5,003 nt of DNA from Chloroflexota bacterium (GTDB taxonomy: Bacteria; Chloroflexota; Dehalococcoidia; SM23-28-2; RBG-16-64-32): positions 1-5,003 of the forward strand of contig JADFTG010000117.1 in NCBI GenBank assembly GCA_022560365.1. The letters run 5' to 3'. The notes beneath the pieces were generated by a model. The model made no database searches, had not been told where the DNA came from, and saw nothing but the letters and a program-made list of their open reading frames with translations. This document shows positions 1 through 5,003 of this stretch, one piece after another; the first letter of the stretch is position 1; the number at the start of each line of letters is the position of its first letter. Both the position numbers and the translations under genes were made by a program.

Positions 1-1095
1 GTCAGCGCCTTCGTTGCGCTCTGCAAATGCTTTCTGCAGGGCGACGGCGCACTCGACGGCTTTCGTCACCGACGTGAACGAGGCCATGAAGCCGTCGCCC
101 ATCGTCTTCACTTCCTTGCCGCCGTTCGCGGCCAGCAGGTCGCGGGTTATGCGCTCGTGCTCCCGCAGGACGTCCCGCCCTCGCTCGTCGCCCAGGCGCG
201 ACATCATCGCGGTGTGGCCGACGAGGTCTGTAAAGAGAACCGTCGCTACGGCACCACCGCGTTCGGCGGGCTCGTTCGTAGGCTCTGCAGATGTGCCGAG
301 AAACTCGTCTATCGCCTTCAGGACCTGCTCGGAGTCTACGTACGGCATTGAGGCATCACCGCTCAGCAAGAGCAGCCTGGCGTCGGGAAGCCGGGCGGCG
401 AACGCCCGAACGGCTGAGGCTGGAACGAGGCGCGAGTCCTTGCGGTGCAGAACGAGGCATGGCGCCTGGACTTTCGGCACGAGGTCGCTGATGTCCAGCG
501 TCGCCTCGCGCTCCAGATACTTGGCGAAGACCTCCGGCGAGCAGGTAGCTTTTAACAACGGGGCGAACGCCCGGACGACTTCGGCGGGACCGCTCGGCAT
601 AAGCGTATCCGCTACGACGCGGCGAGCGATGCCCCATCCGGGGCCTCGAGCGAGATCCGTGAGGGCCTTGACTGACGCGGCTGTTCGGAAGTCGGCGCCG
701 CGGGCGTAAGGCCCCCAGAGCACCAGCCGCCCCACGTTATCCGGCTGTGCAGCTGCGAAGGCAACAGCTATTGAGCAGGATTCGTACGCACAGATTAGAT
801 CGAAGCGGTCCAGCCCCTCTGCCTCAACGACTGCCTCCAGGTCAGCGAGGCCGGCGTCGGGCGTAAAGTCCGTCACGTCGCGCTGAGACAACCCAGCCCC
901 ACGCCGGTCGATCGATATGTACGTGCGTCCCCGCGCCAGCCCCGTGACCCACTCTCGGCCGCCGGGGATCGCCCAGGCGAACTCGAATTCGCCGGCGCAA
1001 GGGAAGAAGGCAACCAGCGGCGGCCCCTCGCCGAGCTTCGCGTATCCGATCTCGGTGCCGTCGGCGCTCTTACAGAAGCGAAATTCAGGTTCCAT
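1..1095 (-). CDS. Alpha/beta-hydrolase-fold and class III adenylate/guanylate cyclase fusion protein, 3' end cut by window edge
   Basis: The reading frame is open from an ATG at 1095 to the left window edge, giving 365 residues without a stop. An in-frame TGA lies just upstream (1138-1140) with no other start codon between, so the ATG is the natural start. Residues about 10-265 read as an alpha/beta hydrolase: an IDRRGAGLS segment (62-70), a nucleophile-elbow region YESCS (104-108), and a late strand LVLHRKD with the acid D220. After a short linker (about 266-281) comes a class III cyclase domain: VLFTDLVG with metal-binding D290, then EVKTMGDGF with K330 (position that usually recognises adenine) and second metal ligand D334. 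The part that should carry the transition-state Asn/Arg lies beyond the window. No signal peptide or membrane segment is visible, so it is probably cytoplasmic and makes cAMP. The hydrolase domain looks degenerate: both elbow glycines are replaced and the usual GADH-type histidine is S249. It uses ATA isoleucine codons at least four times, unlike the plus-strand genes. No clear ribosome binding site was seen. Confidence 0.88.
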   Translation of the reverse strand, partial: MEPEFRFCKSADGTEIGYAKLGEGPPLVAFFPCAGEFEFAWAIPGGREWVTGLARGRTYISIDRRGAGLSQRDVTDFTPDAGLADLEAVVEAEGLDRFDLICAYESCSIAVAFAAAQPDNVGRLVLWGPYARGADFRTAASVKALTDLARGPGWGIARRVVADTLMPSGPAEVVRAFAPLLKATCSPEVFAKYLEREATLDISDLVPKVQAPCLVLHRKDSRLVPASAVRAFAARLPDARLLLLSGDASMPYVDSEQVLKAIDEFLGTSAEPTNEPAERGGAVATVLFTDLVGHTAMMSRLGDERGRDVLREHERITRDLLAANGGKEVKTMGDGFMASFTSVTKAVECAVALQKAFAERNEGAD

Positions 1096-1130
1096 GCTGG
1101 CGCAAGGATAGCAGCGAAGGCGGACGAATA

Positions 1131-1146
1131 ACAGGCGTCAGCCTGT
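1131..1146 (-). terminator. Weak terminator-like hairpin after the 89-residue gene
   Basis: ACAGGC and GCCTGT form a perfect 6-bp stem around a GTCA loop. On the minus strand the hairpin starts 10 bases after the TAA of the small gene at 1157-1159 and is followed by TTATTCGT, a short and imperfect T tract. It could end that transcript before the cyclase gene, which starts only 35 bases further on. The stem is short, so read-through into the cyclase gene is quite possible. Seen: the palindrome and tail. Inferred: terminator function. Confidence 0.35.
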
Positions 1147-1156
1147 CAGCCCGGCG

Positions 1157-1426
1157 TTACGCGGGGTTCGCGAACCAGATATCGGGCGGGCCGGTGACGC
1201 CGGCGCCCTGCATCGCTTCACGCAGTTCGTTGCTGCCGGCGAACGCCTGCGCCTTGTCGAGCGAGTCGAAGTCGTGCCAGGCGGTGATATCGTTCGGGTT
1301 GTCGGCAGCCTGGAAGACCTCGTGGCCGCTGGCTCCCATGCTACTGCGCATCGCGTCGAAATCGTCATAGGCCTTGCGCCAGGCGGCGTAGTCGTTAACT
1401 TTGTGGCGGACGAACATGCGGACCAT
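1157..1426 (-). CDS. Small dimeric alpha/beta-barrel (ABM-like) protein of unknown function
   Basis: An 89-residue protein with ATG start and TAA stop. An in-frame TAA lies upstream and no other start codon falls between, so the ATG at 1426 is the first possible start; M4 is an alternative. The sequence opens with a strand MFVRHKV, then an amphipathic helix DYAAWRKAYDDF, a strand HEVFQA, a turn DNPND, a strand ITAWHDF, and a helix LDKAQAFAGSNELREAM, ending PPDIWFANPA. This pattern fits the small dimeric alpha/beta-barrel proteins often labelled antibiotic biosynthesis monooxygenase-like or 'cyclase' in databases; the latter label has nothing to do with nucleotide cyclases. The family is mostly uncharacterised and no catalytic residue can be named. 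It has no membrane segment. A GAAAGG lies 14 bases upstream, rather far for a good ribosome binding site. It is divergent from the iron-sulfur pair and shares their intergenic region. Confidence 0.8.
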   Translation of the reverse strand: MVRMFVRHKVNDYAAWRKAYDDFDAMRSSMGASGHEVFQAADNPNDITAWHDFDSLDKAQAFAGSNELREAMQGAGVTGPPDIWFANPA

Positions 1427-1440
1427 TTGTCTACTGTCTA

Positions 1441-1446
1441 CCTTTC
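1441..1446 (-). promoter_or_regulatory. Possible ribosome binding site for the 89-residue gene
   Basis: GAAAGG on the minus strand lies 14 bases before the ATG at 1426. The purine-rich core is right but the spacing is longer than the usual 5-10 bases, so initiation may be weak. Confidence 0.3.
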
Positions 1447-1484
1447 TTCCAGGGCGTTTAGAATCTGCATGTTACCACCGGATT

Positions 1485-1500
1485 AGCGTCAAAACACGCT
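1485..1500 (-). repeat. Small inverted repeat, possible 5' hairpin of the minus-strand transcript
   Basis: AGCGT and ACGCT form a 5-bp inverted repeat with a 6-base spacer (CAAAAC on the plus strand). If the minus-strand promoter at 1506-1534 is real, its transcript would begin at about 1500, so this hairpin would sit at the very 5' end of the message for the 89-residue protein. It could instead be an operator. Such a short repeat may also be chance. Confidence 0.25.
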
Positions 1501-1502
1501 TC

Positions 1503-1516
1503 GTGATTTTATTCAC
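1503..1516. promoter_or_regulatory. Crp/Fnr-family operator, Crp-type palindrome
   Basis: GTGA TTTTAT TCAC is a perfect GTGA-N6-TCAC dyad, the core of the Crp consensus TGTGA-N6-TCACA; the outer T and A are not conserved. It ends at the base before the -35 box of the plus-strand promoter. Its centre (between 1509 and 1510) is at -41.5 if transcription starts at G1551, the standard class II activator position. It also covers the proposed minus-strand -10 box, so a bound regulator could activate the iron-sulfur genes and block the small gene. The half-sites are Crp-like, not Fnr-like (TTGA/TCAA). The palindrome is seen directly; the regulator and its effect are inferred. Confidence 0.6.
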
Positions 1517-1534
1517 TTGAACCAGCGCTGACAC
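1506..1534 (-). promoter_or_regulatory. Candidate promoter for the 89-residue gene
   Basis: On the minus strand, GTGTCA (1534-1529, 4 of 6 matches to TTGACA) and TAAAAT (1511-1506, 5 of 6 matches to TATAAT) are separated by 17 bases. The start site would be about 1500, leaving a 5' leader of about 74 bases before the ATG. It overlaps the plus-strand promoter almost completely. It is weaker by sequence than that promoter. Confidence 0.4.
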
Positions 1535-1545
1535 CTCCCTACAAT
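1517..1545 (+). promoter_or_regulatory. Sigma70-like promoter of the NuoI-like/NuoG-like operon
   Basis: TTGAAC (1517-1522) and TACAAT (1540-1545) are separated by exactly 17 bases, each close to the housekeeping consensus. Transcription would start near G1551, giving a leader of about 41 bases. The -35 box directly follows the Crp-type palindrome. This is the only strong promoter-like match seen in the 165-base divergent region. Confidence 0.65.
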
Positions 1546-1554
1546 CGGACGTGT

Positions 1555-1570
1555 GGGGCCAGGCGGCCCC
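1555..1570 (+). other. GC hairpin near the 5' end of the operon leader
   Basis: GGGGCC and GGCCCC form a perfect 6-bp all-GC stem around an AGGC loop. It lies about 4 bases after the predicted transcription start and 4 bases before the Shine-Dalgarno. No U tract follows, so it is not an intrinsic terminator. A 5'-end stem of this kind may protect the message from decay, or may tune access to the ribosome binding site. Function is inferred. Confidence 0.4.
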
Positions 1571-1574
1571 GGTA

Positions 1575-1581
1575 GAGGGAG
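1575..1581 (+). promoter_or_regulatory. Ribosome binding site that supports a TTG start
   Basis: GAGGGAG lies 10 bases before the TTG at 1592. An in-frame TAA at 1583-1585 closes the frame just upstream, and the next in-frame ATG is residue 88, inside the second cluster motif. The site therefore settles the unusual TTG as the start of the NuoI-like gene. Confidence 0.7.
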
Positions 1582-1591
1582 ATAACGCGTC

Positions 1592-2092
1592 TTGTTCGGC
1601 ACTGGAATCGCTAAGGGGCTATGGGTAACGCTGCGTTACCTGTTCCGCCGCCCGTTCACGACGCAGTACCCGGAAGAGGTCCGCCCCATCCCCGTCGACG
1701 CCCGCACGAACCTGCTCTGGTTCGAGGAACGCTGCACCGGCTGCTCGACGTGCGCGCAGGCCTGCCCCGACGGCTGCATCCTGGTGCAGACTTCGCCGCG
1801 CGAGGACGGCGCGCTGAACATCGACCGCTACGAGATCGACTTCCGCCTCTGCATGTACTGCGGACTGTGCGTCGAGGCCTGCCCGTACGAGGCGATCCAG
1901 GCCGGCGGGCCGCTGGACGACGCCACCTACTTTTTTGATGAACTCTACCGCGACAAGCACGCCCTGACGAAGATGGCGCAGAAGCACCTTCACGAGCACG
2001 ACCACACTTATCCGAACGGCAAGAAGGCGCCGCTTGAGGACGAGATCCCGCTGCACATCGGCAAGCCCGCCGAACGCGACCGGGTGAGGTAG
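1592..2092 (+). CDS. nuoI: NuoI-like 2x[4Fe-4S] ferredoxin-type protein
   Basis: A 166-residue protein starting at TTG. The N-terminus GLWVTLRYLFRRPFTTQYPEE matches the amphipathic segment that opens NADH-quinone oxidoreductase subunit I. Two complete bacterial ferredoxin motifs follow: C48, C51, C54, C58-P and C87, C90, C93, C97-P, each C-x2-C-x2-C-x3-C-P. These should bind two [4Fe-4S] clusters, matching N6a and N6b of complex I, which pass electrons towards quinone. Length is close to the usual 150-180 residues. The C-terminal tail holds four alternating histidines (H132, H134, H136, H138), not part of the usual motif. The gene is followed after 7 bases by the NuoG/FdhA-like gene, so they are probably co-transcribed and physically linked. 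No other complex I subunit gene is nearby, and there is no membrane subunit here, so it may instead be a ferredoxin-like partner of a soluble complex. Confidence 0.85.
   Translation: MFGTGIAKGLWVTLRYLFRRPFTTQYPEEVRPIPVDARTNLLWFEERCTGCSTCAQACPDGCILVQTSPREDGALNIDRYEIDFRLCMYCGLCVEACPYEAIQAGGPLDDATYFFDELYRDKHALTKMAQKHLHEHDHTYPNGKKAPLEDEIPLHIGKPAERDRVR
2086..2089 (+). promoter_or_regulatory. Ribosome binding site inside the end of the upstream gene
   Basis: GAGG lies 10 bases before the GTG at 2100 and just ahead of the upstream TAG (2090-2092). An in-frame TGA at 2085-2087 rules out an earlier start. The arrangement suggests translational coupling between the two genes and equal output of the two proteins. 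Confidence 0.6.
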
Positions 2093-2099
2093 ACCGCCC

Positions 2100-4751
2100 G
2101 TGGCCACGATCAACCTCAACGGCACCGACATCGAAGTGCCCGAGGGCGCCCCGCTGGTCGAGGTGATCAAGAACCAGGGCACGTTCATCTCCAACCTCTG
2201 CTACATCGACGGGTTGCCGCCCTACGCCGGCTGCCGCACCTGCATCGTCGAGATCGAGGGCCAGCGCGGCTTCCAGCTCTCGTGCACCTCGAAGGTCGCC
2301 GAAGGGATGATCGTGCGCACGCAGACGCCCGAGCTGCACTCGACGCAGCAGGCGGTGCTCTCGCTGATCATGTCGTACCACGCCGACCGCTGCCTCACCT
2401 GCCACCGCGTCGTCAAGTGCAAGCCCGGCGACACCTGCCTGCGCGACGACACCATAACGCACCGCTGCCTGACCTGCTCGAAGAACTACCGCTGCGAGCT
2501 GCAGACGACCTGCGAGCAGTTGGAGATGGCCGGCTACGAGCCGTGGGACGGTGACGAGCGCACCTACTACAACCTCGAGCAGCCAGCACCCGACCAGGGC
2601 AACCCTTTCCTGGAGTTCGACCCGCAGATGTGCATCATCTGCACCCGCTGCGTCCGCGCCTGCGACGAGCTGCGCCACACCGGCGCGATCACGCTGGCCG
2701 GCCGCGGCTTCTCGACACGAATCGCGTTCGGCGCCGACGGCGCGGTGGACGAATCGAACTGCGACTTCTGCGGCTCGTGCATCGACGTCTGCCCGACGGC
2801 GGCGCTGATGGAGCACCCCAACAAGTGGGGCGCTACCCAGACGGAGCGCTGGACGCCGACGACCTGCACACAGTGCTCCGTCGGCTGCTCGATCTCACTC
2901 GGCGCCAAGAAGGGCCGCGGCGTCATCGTCCGCCCGGACGAGACCGCGAACCCGGTGAGCGCGACGCAGATCTGTGTCCGCGGCCGCTTCCACTACGACG
3001 CCGTCAAGCCGAGCGTGCGTCTCGGTCAGCCGCTGATCAAGCGCAACGGCGGCCAGGATGCATCGGACTGGGATGAGGCGATGGAGTTCACCGTCGCGCG
3101 CCTGGCGCAGGTGCGAGAAGAGCACGGCCCGGAAGCGATCGGCTTCCTGGGCTCGCCGCTGGCCACGAACGAGGAGAACTACCTGCTGAGCAAGATCGCC
3201 CGCGCGATCGTCGGCACGAACAGCGTCGACACGAGCACGTCCGCCGTGACGCGCGCCGCCGCCGGCGTCCTGCGCGAGGCGTTCGGGTCCGAGGCGCTGC
3301 CGGCCGACGGCATGCGCCTCGCCGCTTCGAAGACGGTCCTCGTCGTCGCCGACGACCTCGACTCCAGCCACAACGTCTTCGGACTGCGCGTTAAGGACGC
3401 CAACGTCAGCGGCGACGCACGCGTCGTCGTGGTCAGCCCGCTCTGGGGCGAGCTGAACGATTTCGCCGAGGCCTGGGTGCAGCCGAAGCCGGGCGATGAA
3501 GCCGCCGTCGTGGCGGCGCTGGCCGCTGCCGTCGAAGGCGGTGACGGGTCCGCCGGCCGCGCGCTGCTCTCGAACGAGATGCAGGCGGCGTTCGACAGGG
3601 CGGTGGCGGTCCTCAAGGAGGCCAGCGAAGGCTTCTCCGCGGTTTGCGCGCTGCCACACTTCGGCGCTTCGGCCGCACGGGCCATCGTTGGCGCGCTGGC
3701 GAACGTCACGATCGCCGTCGCCGGTGACGATGCCCCGAACGCGCTCTTCGTGCTGCCGCCCGAGGCGAACGGCTGGGGCGCGCGCGACATGGGTGCCTGC
3801 GCGGACCTCTTCCCCGGCCAGCGACCCGTCTCTGACGCCTCGCGCGACGAGATGCAGCGGCTGTGGGGCGCCCAGGTGGCGACGGGCGCCGGTCTGACCT
3901 TCGACGAGATGACGAACGGATCGCAGGTGAAGGCGCTGGTCGTCCTCAACGACAACCCGCTAATGCTGGCGCCGGACCGGGCGCGCGTCGAGAGGCTGCT
4001 CTCGTCCGTCGAGTTCCTGGTGGTGATCGACTCGCTGCCTACAGACACTGCCCAGATGGCGCACGTGGTGCTGCCCGACAGCGGCTACTGGGCGAAAGAA
4101 GGCACGACGACGAGCGCCGACCGCCGCATCATGCGCCTGCAACAGGCGCACGACCTGCGCAGCGAAGCGCGGCAGGGATGGCGCGTCCTCTCCGAGCTGG
4201 GCAAGCGCCTCGCTGAGCGGCTCGGCACGGGCGAGATCCGCATCACCTACCCGGACGTCGGTGATATCACGGACGAGATCGCGCAGGTGGTGCCGCTACA
4301 CGCCGGCGCGACGTGGCGCGAGCTGGACTCCGGCACGCAGCAGCACCTGAATGGCGCCGGGCCGAAGTCCGCGAACCGCGTCGCCGTGCAGGCGAGTGCG
4401 ATGTCCCGGAACGGCGGCTTCACGCTGACGACGGGTCGCGGCCTGTACACGAGCTACGAGGGCGCCGCGGTGCATTCGCCCGAGGCGGACAAGCTGCACC
4501 GCGACGACTCCGTGAAGATGCACCCGGACGACGCGGCAGCGCTTGGCGTCGCGGCCGGCGACGAAGTCGTTCTGCGTCGCGCACAGGACCCGTCGGGCAA
4601 CGCCTCGGCCGAGCTGCGCGCGCCCGTGGCCGTGACCGAAGCCGTGCAGCCGAAGATGCTGTACCTGCCGCTCTACTACGACGGCGGCGCGATCACCGCG
4701 CTCTTCGACGCCGACGCACCGGTCGCGCAGGTCGAAGTCAGCCGCGCGTAG
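2100..4751 (+). CDS. NuoG/FdhA-like iron-sulfur molybdopterin-fold oxidoreductase subunit, catalytic Cys/Sec missing
   Basis: An 883-residue protein with a GTG start. Domains in order: an N-terminal [2Fe-2S] ferredoxin domain (C34, C45, C48, C62); a His-Cys cluster region with H94, C98, C101, C107, followed by C113 and a second copy of the same motif (C123, C126, C132, C138); two full [4Fe-4S] ferredoxin motifs (C178, C181, C184, C188 and C221, C224, C227, C231); a molybdopterin-oxidoreductase [4Fe-4S] site (C256, C259, C263, C292); the molybdopterin-fold body (about 300-730); and a C-terminal dinucleotide-binding domain from LTTGRGLY onward (about 775-880). NuoG proteins normally carry only one of the two central ferredoxin clusters, so the Fe-S layout is closer to NAD-linked formate dehydrogenase alpha subunits. 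However, where those have Cys/Sec-His after TNxVD, this protein has V383-T384, and no Cys occurs nearby; R294 also takes the place of the common Lys after C292. Formate oxidation is therefore unlikely. It probably relays electrons with the NuoI-like protein encoded 7 bases upstream. No signal peptide is seen. Confidence 0.88.
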   Translation: MATINLNGTDIEVPEGAPLVEVIKNQGTFISNLCYIDGLPPYAGCRTCIVEIEGQRGFQLSCTSKVAEGMIVRTQTPELHSTQQAVLSLIMSYHADRCLTCHRVVKCKPGDTCLRDDTITHRCLTCSKNYRCELQTTCEQLEMAGYEPWDGDERTYYNLEQPAPDQGNPFLEFDPQMCIICTRCVRACDELRHTGAITLAGRGFSTRIAFGADGAVDESNCDFCGSCIDVCPTAALMEHPNKWGATQTERWTPTTCTQCSVGCSISLGAKKGRGVIVRPDETANPVSATQICVRGRFHYDAVKPSVRLGQPLIKRNGGQDASDWDEAMEFTVARLAQVREEHGPEAIGFLGSPLATNEENYLLSKIARAIVGTNSVDTSTSAVTRAAAGVLREAFGSEALPADGMRLAASKTVLVVADDLDSSHNVFGLRVKDANVSGDARVVVVSPLWGELNDFAEAWVQPKPGDEAAVVAALAAAVEGGDGSAGRALLSNEMQAAFDRAVAVLKEASEGFSAVCALPHFGASAARAIVGALANVTIAVAGDDAPNALFVLPPEANGWGARDMGACADLFPGQRPVSDASRDEMQRLWGAQVATGAGLTFDEMTNGSQVKALVVLNDNPLMLAPDRARVERLLSSVEFLVVIDSLPTDTAQMAHVVLPDSGYWAKEGTTTSADRRIMRLQQAHDLRSEARQGWRVLSELGKRLAERLGTGEIRITYPDVGDITDEIAQVVPLHAGATWRELDSGTQQHLNGAGPKSANRVAVQASAMSRNGGFTLTTGRGLYTSYEGAAVHSPEADKLHRDDSVKMHPDDAAALGVAAGDEVVLRRAQDPSGNASAELRAPVAVTEAVQPKMLYLPLYYDGGAITALFDADAPVAQVEVSRA

Positions 4752-4752
4752 T

Positions 4753-4767
4753 CGCTCTTACGGAGCG
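4753..4767 (+). terminator. Weak hairpin between convergent genes
   Basis: CGCTC and GAGCG form a 5-bp stem with loop TTACG, starting 2 bases after the TAG of the large gene and followed by TATTAG. The stem is short and the T tract poor, so it is at best a weak terminator for the iron-sulfur operon. The gap to the opposing ruvB stop is only 42 bases and holds nothing else that I can see. Confidence 0.25.
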
Positions 4768-4793
4768 TATTAGCTGACGCGAAACAGTGCGGG

Positions 4794-5003
4794 CTACTCG
4801 GACCAGAGAGCCTGCTGGGCGCTGGGCGCGTCGGCGGCGTTGGCCGGCGCCTCGAGGCCGAGGTGCGCGTAGGCGTGGCGAGTGGCGATACGGCCGCGCG
4901 AAGTGCGCTGGAGGAAGCCGAGCTGCATCAGGTACGGCTCGTAGACGTCCATGATCGTGTCCGCCTCCTCGGAGATCGAAGCTGCGGTCGTCTCGACGCC
5001 GAC
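4794..5003 (-). CDS. ruvB: Holliday junction branch-migration helicase RuvB, C-terminal 69 residues
   Basis: The frame enters from the right window edge and ends at TAG (4794-4796). It starts [13 protein letters not shown], then [20 protein letters not shown], then [16 protein letters not shown], which matches the C-terminal winged-helix DNA-binding domain of RuvB very closely, including the highly conserved DVYEPYL-x-Q-x-GFLQRT-x-RGR core. RuvB is the hexameric AAA+ motor that drives Holliday junction migration with RuvA during recombinational repair. The ATPase domains lie outside the window. After the conserved end there is an Ala-rich tail of about 19 residues ([19 protein letters not shown]), which is likely flexible and non-essential. 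The gene converges on the iron-sulfur operon and is probably unrelated to it in function. Confidence 0.95.
   Translation of the reverse strand, partial: VGVETTAASISEEADTIMDVYEPYLMQLGFLQRTSRGRIATRHAYAHLGLEAPANAADAPSAQQALWSE

Noticed and set aside
14..709. Long plus-strand open frame of 231 codons over the cyclase gene
   Set aside because: It is antisense to a gene with clear cyclase and hydrolase motifs; its product is low-complexity Arg/Ser-rich sequence typical of an antisense frame in GC-rich DNA.
1438..1470. Ten-codon minus-strand mini-ORF (MQILNALEER) in the leader of the 89-residue gene
   Set aside because: It could be a leader peptide, and its end overlaps the possible ribosome binding site, but it has only a weak Shine-Dalgarno and no attenuator-like codon run; chance is the simpler explanation.
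1503..1516. Fnr-type rather than Crp-type site
   Set aside because: The half-sites are GTGA/TCAC, not TTGA/TCAA, so Crp-type specificity fits better, although another Crp/Fnr-family regulator is still possible.
1656..2816. Minus-strand open frame of 386 codons across both redox genes
   Set aside because: It lies opposite two genes with intact cysteine cluster motifs; the product is Ala/Arg/Val-rich with no recognisable domain, a shadow of codon bias.
2100..4751. Functional formate dehydrogenase alpha subunit
   Set aside because: The active-site Cys/Sec and His are replaced by Val383 and Thr384, and no in-frame TGA is present.
1..5003. tRNA, rRNA, CRISPR array, insertion sequence or attachment site
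   Set aside because: I saw no direct repeat array, transposase motif, terminal inverted repeats or tRNA-like cloverleaf on either strand.

Overview
The window is GC-rich bacterial DNA with four protein genes, a partial fifth, and one short, unusually AT-rich regulatory region. I infer a Chloroflexota-like or similar high-GC bacterium. The reasons are the strong G/C bias at third codon positions, the alpha/beta-hydrolase plus class III cyclase fusion, and the formate-dehydrogenase-like NuoG. This assignment is only moderately supported; no rRNA or other marker gene is present apart from a ruvB fragment.

Layout: (1) 1-1095, minus strand, a 3'-truncated gene for an alpha/beta-hydrolase-fold protein fused to a class III nucleotide cyclase domain. 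(2) 1157-1426, minus strand, a small 89-residue dimeric alpha/beta-barrel type protein, with a weak terminator-like hairpin between it and gene 1. (3) 1427-1591, a divergent intergenic region with a good sigma70-like plus-strand promoter (TTGAAC-17-TACAAT), a Crp-type palindrome (GTGA-N6-TCAC) abutting its -35 box, and a weaker overlapping minus-strand promoter. (4) 1592-2092, plus strand, a NuoI-like protein with two [4Fe-4S] motifs. (5) 2100-4751, plus strand, a large NuoG/FdhA-like iron-sulfur and molybdopterin-fold protein, probably translationally coupled to gene 4. (6) 4794-5003, minus strand, the C-terminal 69 residues of RuvB, convergent with gene 5.

Genes 4 and 5 look like a compact two-gene electron-transfer unit: a ferredoxin-like NuoI protein beside a NuoG/FdhA-type protein that could carry five or six Fe-S clusters. 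The large protein has the overall sequence of formate dehydrogenase alpha subunits, but valine and threonine replace the catalytic Cys/Sec-His pair. It is therefore probably a wiring subunit or something else, not a formate dehydrogenase. The most notable points are a tandem duplication of a C-x2-C-x5-C-x5-C motif in this protein, the Crp-type site at class II spacing before the pair, and the nearby cyclase whose hydrolase domain has lost catalytic-motif residues. Together these suggest, without proving, that cyclic-nucleotide signalling controls the redox pair.
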